DNA of 10,549 bases, taken from MFZZ01 sp964582715. GTDB taxonomy: Bacteria; Patescibacteriota; Microgenomatia; UBA1406; GWC2-37-13. The notes beneath the pieces were generated by a model that did not search any database, was not told the origin of the DNA, and saw nothing but the letters and a program-made list of their open reading frames with translations. The DNA is taken from positions 1 to 10,549 of the forward strand of contig CAZOSM010000010.1 in assembly GCA_964582715.1 (NCBI GenBank). Reading direction: 5' to 3'. Made by a program: the position numbers and the translations under genes. This document shows, in pieces, positions 1 through 5,134 of the stretch; within the stretch, counting starts at the first letter, position 1; each line of letters opens with the position of its first letter.

Positions 1-43
1 TGAGCGCTTGTCTCGTGGGCTCGGAGATGTGTTAAAGAGACAG
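1..43 (+). other. Nextera sequencing adapter remnant
   Basis: Bases 10-43 are the Nextera Read 2 transposase adapter, beginning GTCTCGTGGGCTCGGAGATG and ending AGAGACAG. The only difference from the standard 34-mer is TA in place of AT in the middle of the mosaic end (bases 33-34). The 19-base Tn5 mosaic end covers 25-43. Bases 1-9 sit where the library index and last flow-cell base would be, so they are probably also synthetic. This is library sequence, not biology, and native DNA can start no earlier than base 44. Confidence 0.95.
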
Positions 44-45
44 GT

Positions 46-132
46 GGCGGAGTGGTGATTCAGATCGGCGTGAAGGACTCGGAAGTCACTGTAAATGCAG
101 GACTTACGGACGACGACCTCCGCCTGCCCTGA
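46..132 (+). CDS. Possible 3' end of a truncated upstream gene
   Basis: The frame that runs out of the adapter stays open from the first native codon to a TGA at 130-132. It encodes about 28 residues of ordinary composition, ending in GLTDDDLRLP. It could be the tail of a gene cut by tagmentation. A GTG at 52 or 55 could also start it as a very short gene, but no clear ribosome binding site precedes either. The product is not recognised. The adapter and the nearby N gap reduce trust in this stretch, and a chance open frame is a real alternative. Confidence 0.25.
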   Translation, partial: GGVVIQIGVKDSEVTVNAGLTDDDLRLP

Positions 133-150
133 CGGTCGGCCCTGACGGTC
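127..150 (+). repeat. Short direct repeat, 11 bp x 2
   Basis: CCCTGACGGTC occurs at 127-137 and again exactly at 140-150, separated by two bases. It lies just after the partial frame at the left end and before any recognised gene. Two repressor-binding half sites or a slippage duplication are both possible. Nothing else supports a role. Confidence 0.5.
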
Positions 151-217
151 CCTGCACGGGGCCATAACGTGCATTATCAGACCTGCCCGGAATTCCTAAC
201 AATCTAGTGCTACCGCG

Positions 218-252
218 TGACAGGCGACAGGGACGGCTGTCACTTTCGCCTG
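218..252. repeat. Overlapping inverted repeats
   Basis: TGACAG (218-223) and CTGTCA (237-242) form a perfect 6-bp dyad. CAGGCGA (221-227) and TCGCCTG (246-252) form an overlapping 7-bp dyad. The two pairings exclude each other, so the RNA could adopt either. It could be an operator, but no good promoter was found beside it. Confidence 0.35.
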
Positions 253-265
253 CCCCGGGCGGAGT

Positions 266-300
266 TATATGTGTGTGTGCTGTATAACGTGTGTGTGTTG
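266..300 (+). repeat. Tandem GT-rich imperfect repeat
   Basis: TATATGTGTGTGTGCTG (266-282) is followed directly by TATAACGTGTGTGTGTTG (283-300). Each copy is a short AT patch followed by alternating GT. It is one of the few AT-containing, low-complexity stretches in this GC-rich window. Alternating GT favours unusual helix forms and polymerase slippage. The sequence lies in the stretch before the N gap, which holds no recognised gene. Confidence 0.6.
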
Positions 301-388
301 GAGTGCCGGCCGGTTGGACGGTCGGGCGAGGGCCCGGGGGTGGCGGCGCGGAAACCGGCGGGGGCCCCATCCGGCCTCGCTCTCGCTT

Positions 389-398
389 NNNNNNNNNN
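389..398. other. Assembly gap (10 Ns)
   Basis: Ten undetermined bases. A run of exactly ten is a common scaffolder placeholder, so the real distance, and even the adjacency, of the left segment is unknown. Confidence 0.95.
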
Positions 399-511
399 TA
401 AAGGCCTGTGCTCGGCTGGCTGCGAATGAAAAAGACGGGTATCCTTGTGGTGCCGGCGTGATATTCGCTCCGAGCGGCGCCCGGCTGGCGGGATTTCGAG
501 GGGGTGTTGGG

Positions 512-706
512 GTGGGTGAGTGTCGTCCGAAGCCGGCTGAGTATGTGTGGCTGTGGTCGGTGGAGGAGTGCGCGGAGGCGCTGCGGATGAGCGTGGGGAC
601 GCTGCGGAACCTTGGTGCGGGCGGTCCGCCGAAGGTGCGGTTGGGGGGTCGCGTGTGGTATCGGCCTGAGGGGGTGCTGGCGTGGGTGAAGTCTCGCGAG
701 AAGTGA
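512..706 (+). CDS. Small helix-turn-helix DNA-binding protein, excisionase/HTH_17-like
   Basis: This 64-residue protein reads as a single MerR/excisionase-type winged helix. Residues 15-34 (WSVEECAEALRMSVGTLRNL) match the helix-turn-helix pattern of the HTH_17 family. Residues 39-60 carry the typical wing with P-K-V-R-L-G-G-R, followed by Y-R-P-E and a final L-A-W-V helix. GTG 512 was chosen because AGGGGG lies seven bases upstream and because the same start module recurs at the next two genes; the frame stays open upstream, but without a domain. Position directly before the terminase suggests a DNA-recognition role in packaging (small terminase-like). The fold is equally common in excisionases and transcription regulators, so function is open. 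Confidence 0.75.
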   Translation: MGECRPKPAEYVWLWSVEECAEALRMSVGTLRNLGAGGPPKVRLGGRVWYRPEGVLAWVKSREK

Positions 707-945
707 TCATCCGTGAGTTGCGCGAGTTGTTCCGCGAGGACATGGCGGCGCACGACTACTGCATCGGTGCGGAGCGCGTGGAGGCGATGTTCCGGCGGCT
801 GCTGGGCGAGCCGGAGTCTGTGCGGGAACCGGTTGGCCGTGTCTCGAACCTGACGGCTGAGCAGGTCGACGGGCTTCTCCGTGAGTCTTACGCGAAGGTG
901 GAGTGGCCTGAATCGTCCGTTGTCGAGTGGCTGCGTCGGGGGTGA
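682..945 (+). CDS. Hypothetical 87-residue protein between HTH gene and terminase
   Basis: Not recognised. The protein is charged and probably helical. Residues 1-42 are rich in Arg/Glu (VIIRELRELFRE, then ERVEAMFRRLLGE). A likely flexible stretch and a second helical part follow, with LTAEQVDGLLRESY and a C-terminal VVEWLRRG. There is no membrane segment, signal peptide or cysteine pattern. GTG 682 has GAGGGGG upstream at seven bases, and the gene overlaps the previous one by 25 bases; GTG 703, with a four-base overlap, is an alternative start but has a poorer ribosome site. The tight placement between the helix-turn-helix gene and the terminase suggests a packaging or terminase-partner role. 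That is from context only. Confidence 0.65.
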   Translation: MGEVSREVIIRELRELFREDMAAHDYCIGAERVEAMFRRLLGEPESVREPVGRVSNLTAEQVDGLLRESYAKVEWPESSVVEWLRRG

Positions 946-949
946 AGCG

Positions 950-2497
950 GTGGGTGGAGCGTCGGGAGAAGTAGCCGGGCCGATCAGCCCGACATTCCGG
1001 GTTCACGCGCTGGCGCGGTGCTGCTGGTGCGGCGGTTCGTTCGTGTGGGGGTCGATTGGTGACGACGGCTGCTGGGTGTGCTCGACGCCGCAGTGCCGGT
1101 CGCGTCAGTTGTCGCACGCGGTGGTGTCGGTGGTGGAGGGGCGAAAAAAGGTCCTGTGGGTGCCGCTGCCTCGGCAGGTGGAGTTCATCGAGTCGACGGC
1201 GAAGTATGTGTTGTTCGGCGGGGCGGCTGGCGGGGCGAAGTCGCACGCGCTGCGGTGGTTTGCGTATCTGTCGTGCCTGAAGACGCCGGATTTCCGGGTC
1301 CTGCTGCTGCGGCGGACGTTCAAGGACCTCGAGCGCACGCATCTGCGGGAGGCTGAGCGGGAAGCGGGGCGGTTTCGTGGGGTGCCGGTGCCGTCGGCGA
1401 AGCTGGTGCGGTTCCCGAACGGGTCGATTCTGGAGTTTGGGCACTGCGAGGACGGGTCGGCGGCGAGCAACTACCTCTCGGCGGAATACGACCTGATTCT
1501 GTTTGACGAGTTGGTCACGTTTGAGCGTGACATGGTGCTGCTGATCGGGTCGCGTGCCCGGACGCGGAAGGCGGGGGTGGTGCCGCGCGTGATGGCGGCG
1601 ACGAACCCTGGCGGGCCGCAGTCGGCGTGGGTGCGGCAGTTCTACATTGACCGGACGGTGGATGTGGGGGAGTTCCCGCACTACGACCCGTCGGAGTACG
1701 TGTACATTCCCTCGAAGCTCGAAGACAACCCGTATCTGAACCAGGATTACGAGCACGGGCTGCTGGCGCTGCCGGAGGCGCTGCGGCGGGCATATCGGGA
1801 CGGCGATTGGGACATCTTCCCGGGCCAGTTCTTCCCGGAGTGGCGGCGGTCGACGCACGTCAGCGCGCAGCATATCGAGTATCCGCCGGAGTATCCCCGG
1901 ATTCGGGCGGTGGACTGGGGCTATGTGAAGCCGGGCTGGTGCGGCTGGTTCGTGATGCTGCCCGACGGGCAGGCGTATCTCGAGGACGAGTACGTGTTTC
2001 AGCGGGTGCTGGCGGCGGAGGTGGCGCAGGAAATCGACCGGCGCACGCGGGCGCGCGGCGTGCGGGTCCGCTATACTGTGGGGGACACGGCGATGTGGAC
2101 GCCCGACGGGCAGACGGGCGAAAGCTACGCCGAGACGTTCGCGCGGTATGGCGTGCCGATGCAGCAGGCGGACAAGGACCGCGTGAACGGCTGGGGGCGA
2201 CTGCGGCACTGGTTCCAGCCGTGCCCGACGGGTCAGCCGTGGCTGATGTCGTCGCCCGAGTGCCGGTACTTCAACCGGACCATCCCGTCACTGGTGAGCG
2301 ATGCGCGCAAGCCGGAGGACGTGGACACGGACGGGGAGGACCACGCGGCTGATGCGGCGCGGTATTGGGCGATGAGTCGCCCGATGCCGGGCGCGGCGGC
2401 GACCCAGCAGGCCGCGTCGAGGAAAGAAGGCACATGGGCGTGGTGGAAAGCCCGGGTGGGCGGTGACCACCCGCGTGGACTCTTGGGGAGGAGATAG
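950..2497 (+). CDS. terL: Terminase large subunit (packaging ATPase-nuclease)
   Basis: The motor that drives phage DNA into the prohead and cuts it. With GTG 950 as start the protein is 515 residues. The ATPase part has a Walker A-type FGGAAGGAKS (89-98, Lys97), Walker B LILFDE (182-187) and a coupling motif AATNPGG (216-222). The C-terminal RNase H-like nuclease shows three acidic positions: VDWG (Asp322), GDTAMW (Asp379) and DGEDHAADAARYW (Asp464/Asp468). Residues 24-49 hold six cysteines in a zinc-ribbon-like pattern ahead of the ATPase, which is unusual. GTG 881 would add 23 residues but overlaps the upstream gene by 65 bases. GTG 950 follows it by four bases, has GGGGG at seven bases, and fits the repeated start module. 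Confidence 0.95.
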   Translation: MGGASGEVAGPISPTFRVHALARCCWCGGSFVWGSIGDDGCWVCSTPQCRSRQLSHAVVSVVEGRKKVLWVPLPRQVEFIESTAKYVLFGGAAGGAKSHALRWFAYLSCLKTPDFRVLLLRRTFKDLERTHLREAEREAGRFRGVPVPSAKLVRFPNGSILEFGHCEDGSAASNYLSAEYDLILFDELVTFERDMVLLIGSRARTRKAGVVPRVMAATNPGGPQSAWVRQFYIDRTVDVGEFPHYDPSEYVYIPSKLEDNPYLNQDYEHGLLALPEALRRAYRDGDWDIFPGQFFPEWRRSTHVSAQHIEYPPEYPRIRAVDWGYVKPGWCGWFVMLPDGQAYLEDEYVFQRVLAAEVAQEIDRRTRARGVRVRYTVGDTAMWTPDGQTGESYAETFARYGVPMQQADKDRVNGWGRLRHWFQPCPTGQPWLMSSPECRYFNRTIPSLVSDARKPEDVDTDGEDHAADAARYWAMSRPMPGAAATQQAASRKEGTWAWWKARVGGDHPRGLLGRR

Positions 2498-2509
2498 CGA
2501 CCTGATGAC

Positions 2510-4597
2510 GTGACCGGCGCGACCCCTCCGACTGGCAAGAAGCCGTCCGGCGCGATGCTGCGGAAGCTCGTGGAGCTGGCCCGGCGCGAGCGTCAGCGCC
2601 ACGAGCCGTGGTGGGACGCGAACCTGGCCGCCTACGCGCCGAATCCGGGGAAGGACCCCCAGGCGTACGGCGAGGACGTCAACACCAACCGCGATTTCAC
2701 GCTGGTCGAGCGCAAGAAGGCCGACCTGTTCTACCAGCGGCCCGACGTCACCCTCCAGCCCACGCCGCTCATCGAACGCCCCATCCCGCAGATCGATCCG
2801 GCGACGGGACAGCCGGTGGTGGACCCGCAGACCGGGCAGCCGGTCACCACGTCGGCCGTCCCGGCGCTCCGGGCGCACGAGGAGATCCTGAACGCGCAGT
2901 TGGGGCCGGATGGCATCGATGCGGTGTCGATGGTCCACGCGGCGCTGTTCGATGTCCTGTGCCCGGCGGGCATCGGCGCGACGGTGATGGGCTACGAGGC
3001 CGTGTTCCGGCCGGTCACGGAGATCGACCCGGAGACCGGCCAGCCGATCACGGTGCAGGTGCCGCTGCACGAGCGGTGCTTTTGGGAGCACCTGTCGCCC
3101 AAGCAGCTCATCATCCCGCATGATTTCCGGTCGACGCAGTGGGACCGCGCGCCGTATCTCGGCTACGAGTTCACGCTGCCGCTGACCGAGACGAACCGGC
3201 AACGCTACAAGCTGCCGCCGGAGTTCCGAGGCTCGAGGCCCCGGGCGCAGGAGCAGCACTTCGACCACGGCAGCCCGACGGCCGACGAGCCGGCGCTGCC
3301 GGACGTGTTTACCGGCGTCGTGCTCTGGTACAAGTCGGCGCTCTACCGCGACGACGTGTTCCACCCGGACCATCTGACCTACGTGGTGATGGTCGACGGC
3401 CTGGACGAGCCGGTGATTCACGAGGACTGCCCGTATCAGACGCTGGACGAGCGCGGGCGGCTGACGCCGGATTCGCTGGTGGGGTTCCCGATCCACCCGT
3501 TGACGATTCGCGTGCTGACCGATTCGGCCTACCCGCCGAGTGATTGCACGATGATCCGGCCGCTGGTCAACGAACTGAACGTGTTCCGGTCGCAAATGGT
3601 CCAGTACCGGGATGCCCAGGTGCTGCGCTGGTTCTACAACACGGACACGATGCCGACGGACGCGGTGACCAAGATCGTGCGGTCGCCCATCGGCGGCATG
3701 ATCGGCGTCCCGAGCGAGGCGTTCCAGAGCAGCCCGGAGGGGCCGTTCAAGCCGATGCCGCACGGCTCCATGCCGCGCGAATCGTTCGCCTCGAACGACT
3801 ACATCGACAACGACATCGCGCGGACGACCGCGATCGACGCCAACGCCGCAGGCGTGCAGTCCTCCGCCACTCAGACGGCCACCGAGGCGCAGATTCAGGC
3901 CAGCAACGTGAATGCCCGGCTCGATTTCGAGCGGGGCCGGGTGCTGCAGTGGTACGTCAAGGGCGTGACGAAGTTCTCGACGCTGATCCAGCGGTATTTC
4001 TCGGTCGAGGACGCGGCGGCGATTGTCGGGCCGGAGCGGGCGCAGATGTGGGATCAGTGGCGCAAGACGGTGCCGGCCGCGCTGGCGTTCACGGCCATGC
4101 CGGACTCGGCGCTGCGCGTCGACCAGGCCGTCGACCGCCGGCAGGCGCAGGAGCTGTATACGTATCTCGCCAATGATCCCTACATCGGCGCGGGCCGGGC
4201 CAAGCTGCTCGAGCGGCTGCTGCGGAAGTTCCACATCAACCCCGAGGGCATCGTGCATCAGCCGCCGCCGCCGTCGCCGCAGCTCCCGAGCACGTCGTTT
4301 GCCTTCAGGGGGGAGGACCTCGTGGGGCCGCAGGCCCCGATCGCGGTGGAGATGCTCAAACAGCTGGGGTTCAACATCACGCCAGAGGCCGTCCAGCTGA
4401 GCCAAGGGAAACTGCTCCAGCAGCAACAGCTGGAGGCCGCCGCCGCCGCCGACGCCGCCACGGGCCGGCCGACCACCACGCACGGCGGGAAGCTGGCGCC
4501 GATGGAGTCGCTGGACAAGCACCAGTCGGACGGCGGGCTCGGGATGCAGGGCGTCGGGGGCGTGACGCCGCAGGGCGGGAGCGGGCAGGTGGCCTGA
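2510..4597 (+). CDS. Portal protein, P22-like
   Basis: The 695-residue length fits the large P22-type portal rather than the 400-500 residue HK97 or lambda types. The portal forms the dodecameric ring through which DNA enters and to which terminase docks. An early helical, charged region (15-80) leads into a mixed alpha/beta core. Residues 430-495 contain the Asn/Thr/Ala/Gln-rich segment (ANAAGVQSSATQTATEAQIQ) and long helices characteristic of portal stem and crown. The C-terminus is Gln/Ala-rich, then Gly-rich. Three DPxTGQP motifs occur at 96, 105 and 173. The start is uncertain: GTG 2510 has its only good ribosome site (GGAGGAG, 2487-2493) sixteen bases away, and ATG 2555 is in frame but lacks a clear one. 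It is the second gene of the packaging pair, 12 bases after terL. Confidence 0.9.
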   Translation: MTGATPPTGKKPSGAMLRKLVELARRERQRHEPWWDANLAAYAPNPGKDPQAYGEDVNTNRDFTLVERKKADLFYQRPDVTLQPTPLIERPIPQIDPATGQPVVDPQTGQPVTTSAVPALRAHEEILNAQLGPDGIDAVSMVHAALFDVLCPAGIGATVMGYEAVFRPVTEIDPETGQPITVQVPLHERCFWEHLSPKQLIIPHDFRSTQWDRAPYLGYEFTLPLTETNRQRYKLPPEFRGSRPRAQEQHFDHGSPTADEPALPDVFTGVVLWYKSALYRDDVFHPDHLTYVVMVDGLDEPVIHEDCPYQTLDERGRLTPDSLVGFPIHPLTIRVLTDSAYPPSDCTMIRPLVNELNVFRSQMVQYRDAQVLRWFYNTDTMPTDAVTKIVRSPIGGMIGVPSEAFQSSPEGPFKPMPHGSMPRESFASNDYIDNDIARTTAIDANAAGVQSSATQTATEAQIQASNVNARLDFERGRVLQWYVKGVTKFSTLIQRYFSVEDAAAIVGPERAQMWDQWRKTVPAALAFTAMPDSALRVDQAVDRRQAQELYTYLANDPYIGAGRAKLLERLLRKFHINPEGIVHQPPPPSPQLPSTSFAFRGEDLVGPQAPIAVEMLKQLGFNITPEAVQLSQGKLLQQQQLEAAAAADAATGRPTTTHGGKLAPMESLDKHQSDGGLGMQGVGGVTPQGGSGQVA

Positions 4598-4645
4598 GTG
4601 TCAAAAATCTGACAGCACGACGTCTTGTGCGTCAGATGCTTGACA
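4598..4645. promoter_or_regulatory. Large imperfect dyad, operator or stem-loop
   Basis: Left arm TGTCAAAAATCTGAC (4599-4613) pairs with right arm GTCAGATGCTTGACA (4631-4645) at 13 of 15 positions. An inner stem GCACGA (4615-4620) with TTGTGC (4625-4630) closes a CGTC loop. It begins one base after the portal stop codon. No T-run follows, so an ordinary rho-independent terminator is unlikely on the + strand. The arms contain TTGACA in opposite orientations, and the right one doubles as a promoter -35 box. An operator overlapping a promoter, or an RNA stem protecting the portal transcript end, are the leading readings. Confidence 0.7.
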
Positions 4646-4668
4646 CGCCAAGATGTTGACGGTAGGCT
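4640..4668 (+). promoter_or_regulatory. Predicted sigma-70 type promoter
   Basis: TTGACA (4640-4645) is a perfect -35 consensus. It is followed after exactly 17 bases by TAGGCT (4663-4668), which keeps the important TA....T of a -10 box. It lies in the only sizeable gap between the portal and head genes. Transcription would begin near 4675, only a few bases before the ATG at 4678, giving a leaderless or nearly leaderless message. It could serve the head gene block. The -10 box is imperfect and the host sigma factor is unknown. Confidence 0.5.
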
Positions 4669-4677
4669 GTCCGTGGG

Positions 4678-4980
4678 ATGGAAACCACGGTCTGCCCCAA
4701 GTGCGGCACGGCCTACGGTGTAGGCGACTACCCGTTCTGCAAGGGCGGTCACGGCCCAGCCTCCCCATCGATCATTGATGACCAGCTCGAGGGCGGTCCC
4801 CGTCGCTTCGAGACGATGGGCGACGACGCCCCCTACATCGAATCCAAGAGCCAGTGGCGGCGCGAAGTCGCGGCCCGTGGGCTCATCCACGTGGACAAGC
4901 ACGACCGGGACTACTACCGGCGCAAGTTTCGCGAGCACGACGAGCAGATCCGGGACACGGGGACGTATGCCGACCGGTGA
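4678..4980 (+). CDS. Small zinc-ribbon protein between portal and scaffold
   Basis: This 100-residue protein starts with a compact metal-binding knuckle, CPKCGTAYGVGDYPFCKGGH (residues 6-25), giving Cys6, Cys9 and Cys21 with His25 as the probable fourth ligand. The rest is charged. FETMGDDAPYIESKSQWRRE (45-64) and a basic, Tyr/Arg-rich segment near 78-87 suggest nucleic-acid or protein binding. Short zinc-ribbon proteins at this site, between portal and scaffold, are familiar in metagenomic podovirus-like phages, but I know of no proven function. ATG 4678 is the only sensible start. Its ribosome binding site is weak, which fits the promoter lying immediately upstream. Confidence 0.8.
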   Translation: METTVCPKCGTAYGVGDYPFCKGGHGPASPSIIDDQLEGGPRRFETMGDDAPYIESKSQWRREVAARGLIHVDKHDRDYYRRKFREHDEQIRDTGTYADR

Positions 4981-5089
4981 CTGCCCGTGCGCGCAGCCGC
5001 AGTGGCACCAGCGCCCCTCGGGGCAGCGGGTGTGCCTGACCTGCGGCGGTCGGCCGTCTGAAGCTCCGGTGAGACGGCCCCGACCGTAA
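4967..5089 (+). CDS. Tiny zinc-ribbon-like protein, 40 residues
   Basis: ATG 4967 overlaps the end of the previous gene by 14 bases and encodes 40 residues ending at TAA 5087-5089. Cys6, Cys8, Cys23 and Cys26 (D-C-P-C, then C-L-T-C-G-G) with His14 form a plausible metal site. The C-terminus is Arg/Pro-rich. GGGGA lies only three bases before the ATG, so translation may depend on coupling to the upstream gene. The orderly cysteine pairs argue against chance, and the tight overlap fits phage gene packing. Its short length and poor ribosome site keep confidence moderate. Function is unknown. Confidence 0.5.
   Translation: MPTGDCPCAQPQWHQRPSGQRVCLTCGGRPSEAPVRRPRP
5052..5079 (+). other. Stem-loop at end of tiny zinc-ribbon gene
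   Basis: GGCCGTCT (5052-5059) and AGACGGCC (5072-5079) form a perfect 8-bp stem with a 12-base loop. It overlaps the last codons of the 40-residue frame. No T-run follows, so a simple intrinsic terminator is unlikely. Confidence 0.5.
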
Positions 5090-5100
5090 CGGTGTCGCGG

Positions 5101-5124
5101 TGCCTCAGCGCGGTATCTGAGGCA
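5101..5124 (+). other. Stem-loop just upstream of the scaffold ribosome site
   Basis: TGCCTCAG (5101-5108) and CTGAGGCA (5117-5124) form a perfect 8-bp stem around an 8-base loop. The stem ends on the first A of the AAGGAG ribosome binding site (5124-5129) for the scaffold gene. It may set translation of that gene, serve as an RNA processing site, or be a partial terminator. No U-tract is present. Confidence 0.6.
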
Positions 5125-5134
5125 AGGAGCACGA

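Larger units (their letters stand above)
133..388. other. Non-coding or unresolved segment before the gap
   Basis: I find no gene here that I can support. Open frames on both strands give low-complexity, arginine-, proline- and threonine-rich or cysteine/valine-rich translations typical of GC-rich shadow frames, and some run through the Ns. What can be seen are the 11-bp direct repeat, the overlapping dyads and the GT-rich tandem repeat, each listed separately. The segment is joined to the gene-bearing part only through ten Ns, so its true neighbourhood is uncertain. Confidence 0.6.
498..957 (+). promoter_or_regulatory. Three similar translation start modules
   Basis: The stretches 498-519 and 668-689 agree at 20 of 22 positions: GAGGGGGTG, five bases, then GTG-GGT-GA. 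The GTG is the start codon in both. A weaker third copy at 936-957 keeps GGGGGTG, five bases, GTG-GGT and leads into the terminase frame. Each gives a Shine-Dalgarno-like G run seven bases ahead of GTG. The recurrence helps choose starts for the three genes. The entry spans all three copies; the intervening bases are coding. Confidence 0.55.

Noticed and set aside
62..68. AGATCGG resembling the start of the TruSeq adapter
   Set aside because: Only seven bases match; the following bases diverge from AGATCGGAAGAGC, so it is chance.
265..288. Promoter -10 boxes TTATAT or TATAAC in the GT repeat
   Set aside because: No acceptable -35 box at 16-18 bases upstream of either, and the flanking assembly is unreliable.
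426..461. ATG-AAA-AAG mini-frame of 11 codons
   Set aside because: It looks like a tidy leader peptide start, but there is no ribosome binding site, no attenuator structure after it, and it lies next to the gap.
240..753. Minus-strand frames spanning the N gap
   Set aside because: They translate through undetermined bases and are Arg/Thr/Pro-rich, opposite the helix-turn-helix gene. No support.
707..2209. 500-codon open frame on the minus strand opposite terL
   Set aside because: Composition is Arg/His/Pro/Leu-rich and low in complexity, with no motif. It mirrors the third-position G/C of terL, a standard shadow in GC-rich coding DNA.
4023..4400. Arg/Ser-rich + strand frame inside the portal gene
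   Set aside because: Frame-shifted reading of portal codons, low complexity and no start signal.
2288..4522. 744-codon open frame on the minus strand opposite the portal gene
   Set aside because: Same shadow effect. It is extremely Arg/Val/Leu/Asp-rich and spans the terL-portal junction without a recognisable domain or ribosome site.
4599..4645. Rho-independent terminator after the portal gene
   Set aside because: The stem is long but no T-run follows on the + strand. The embedded TTGACA and -10 box make a promoter/operator reading more likely.
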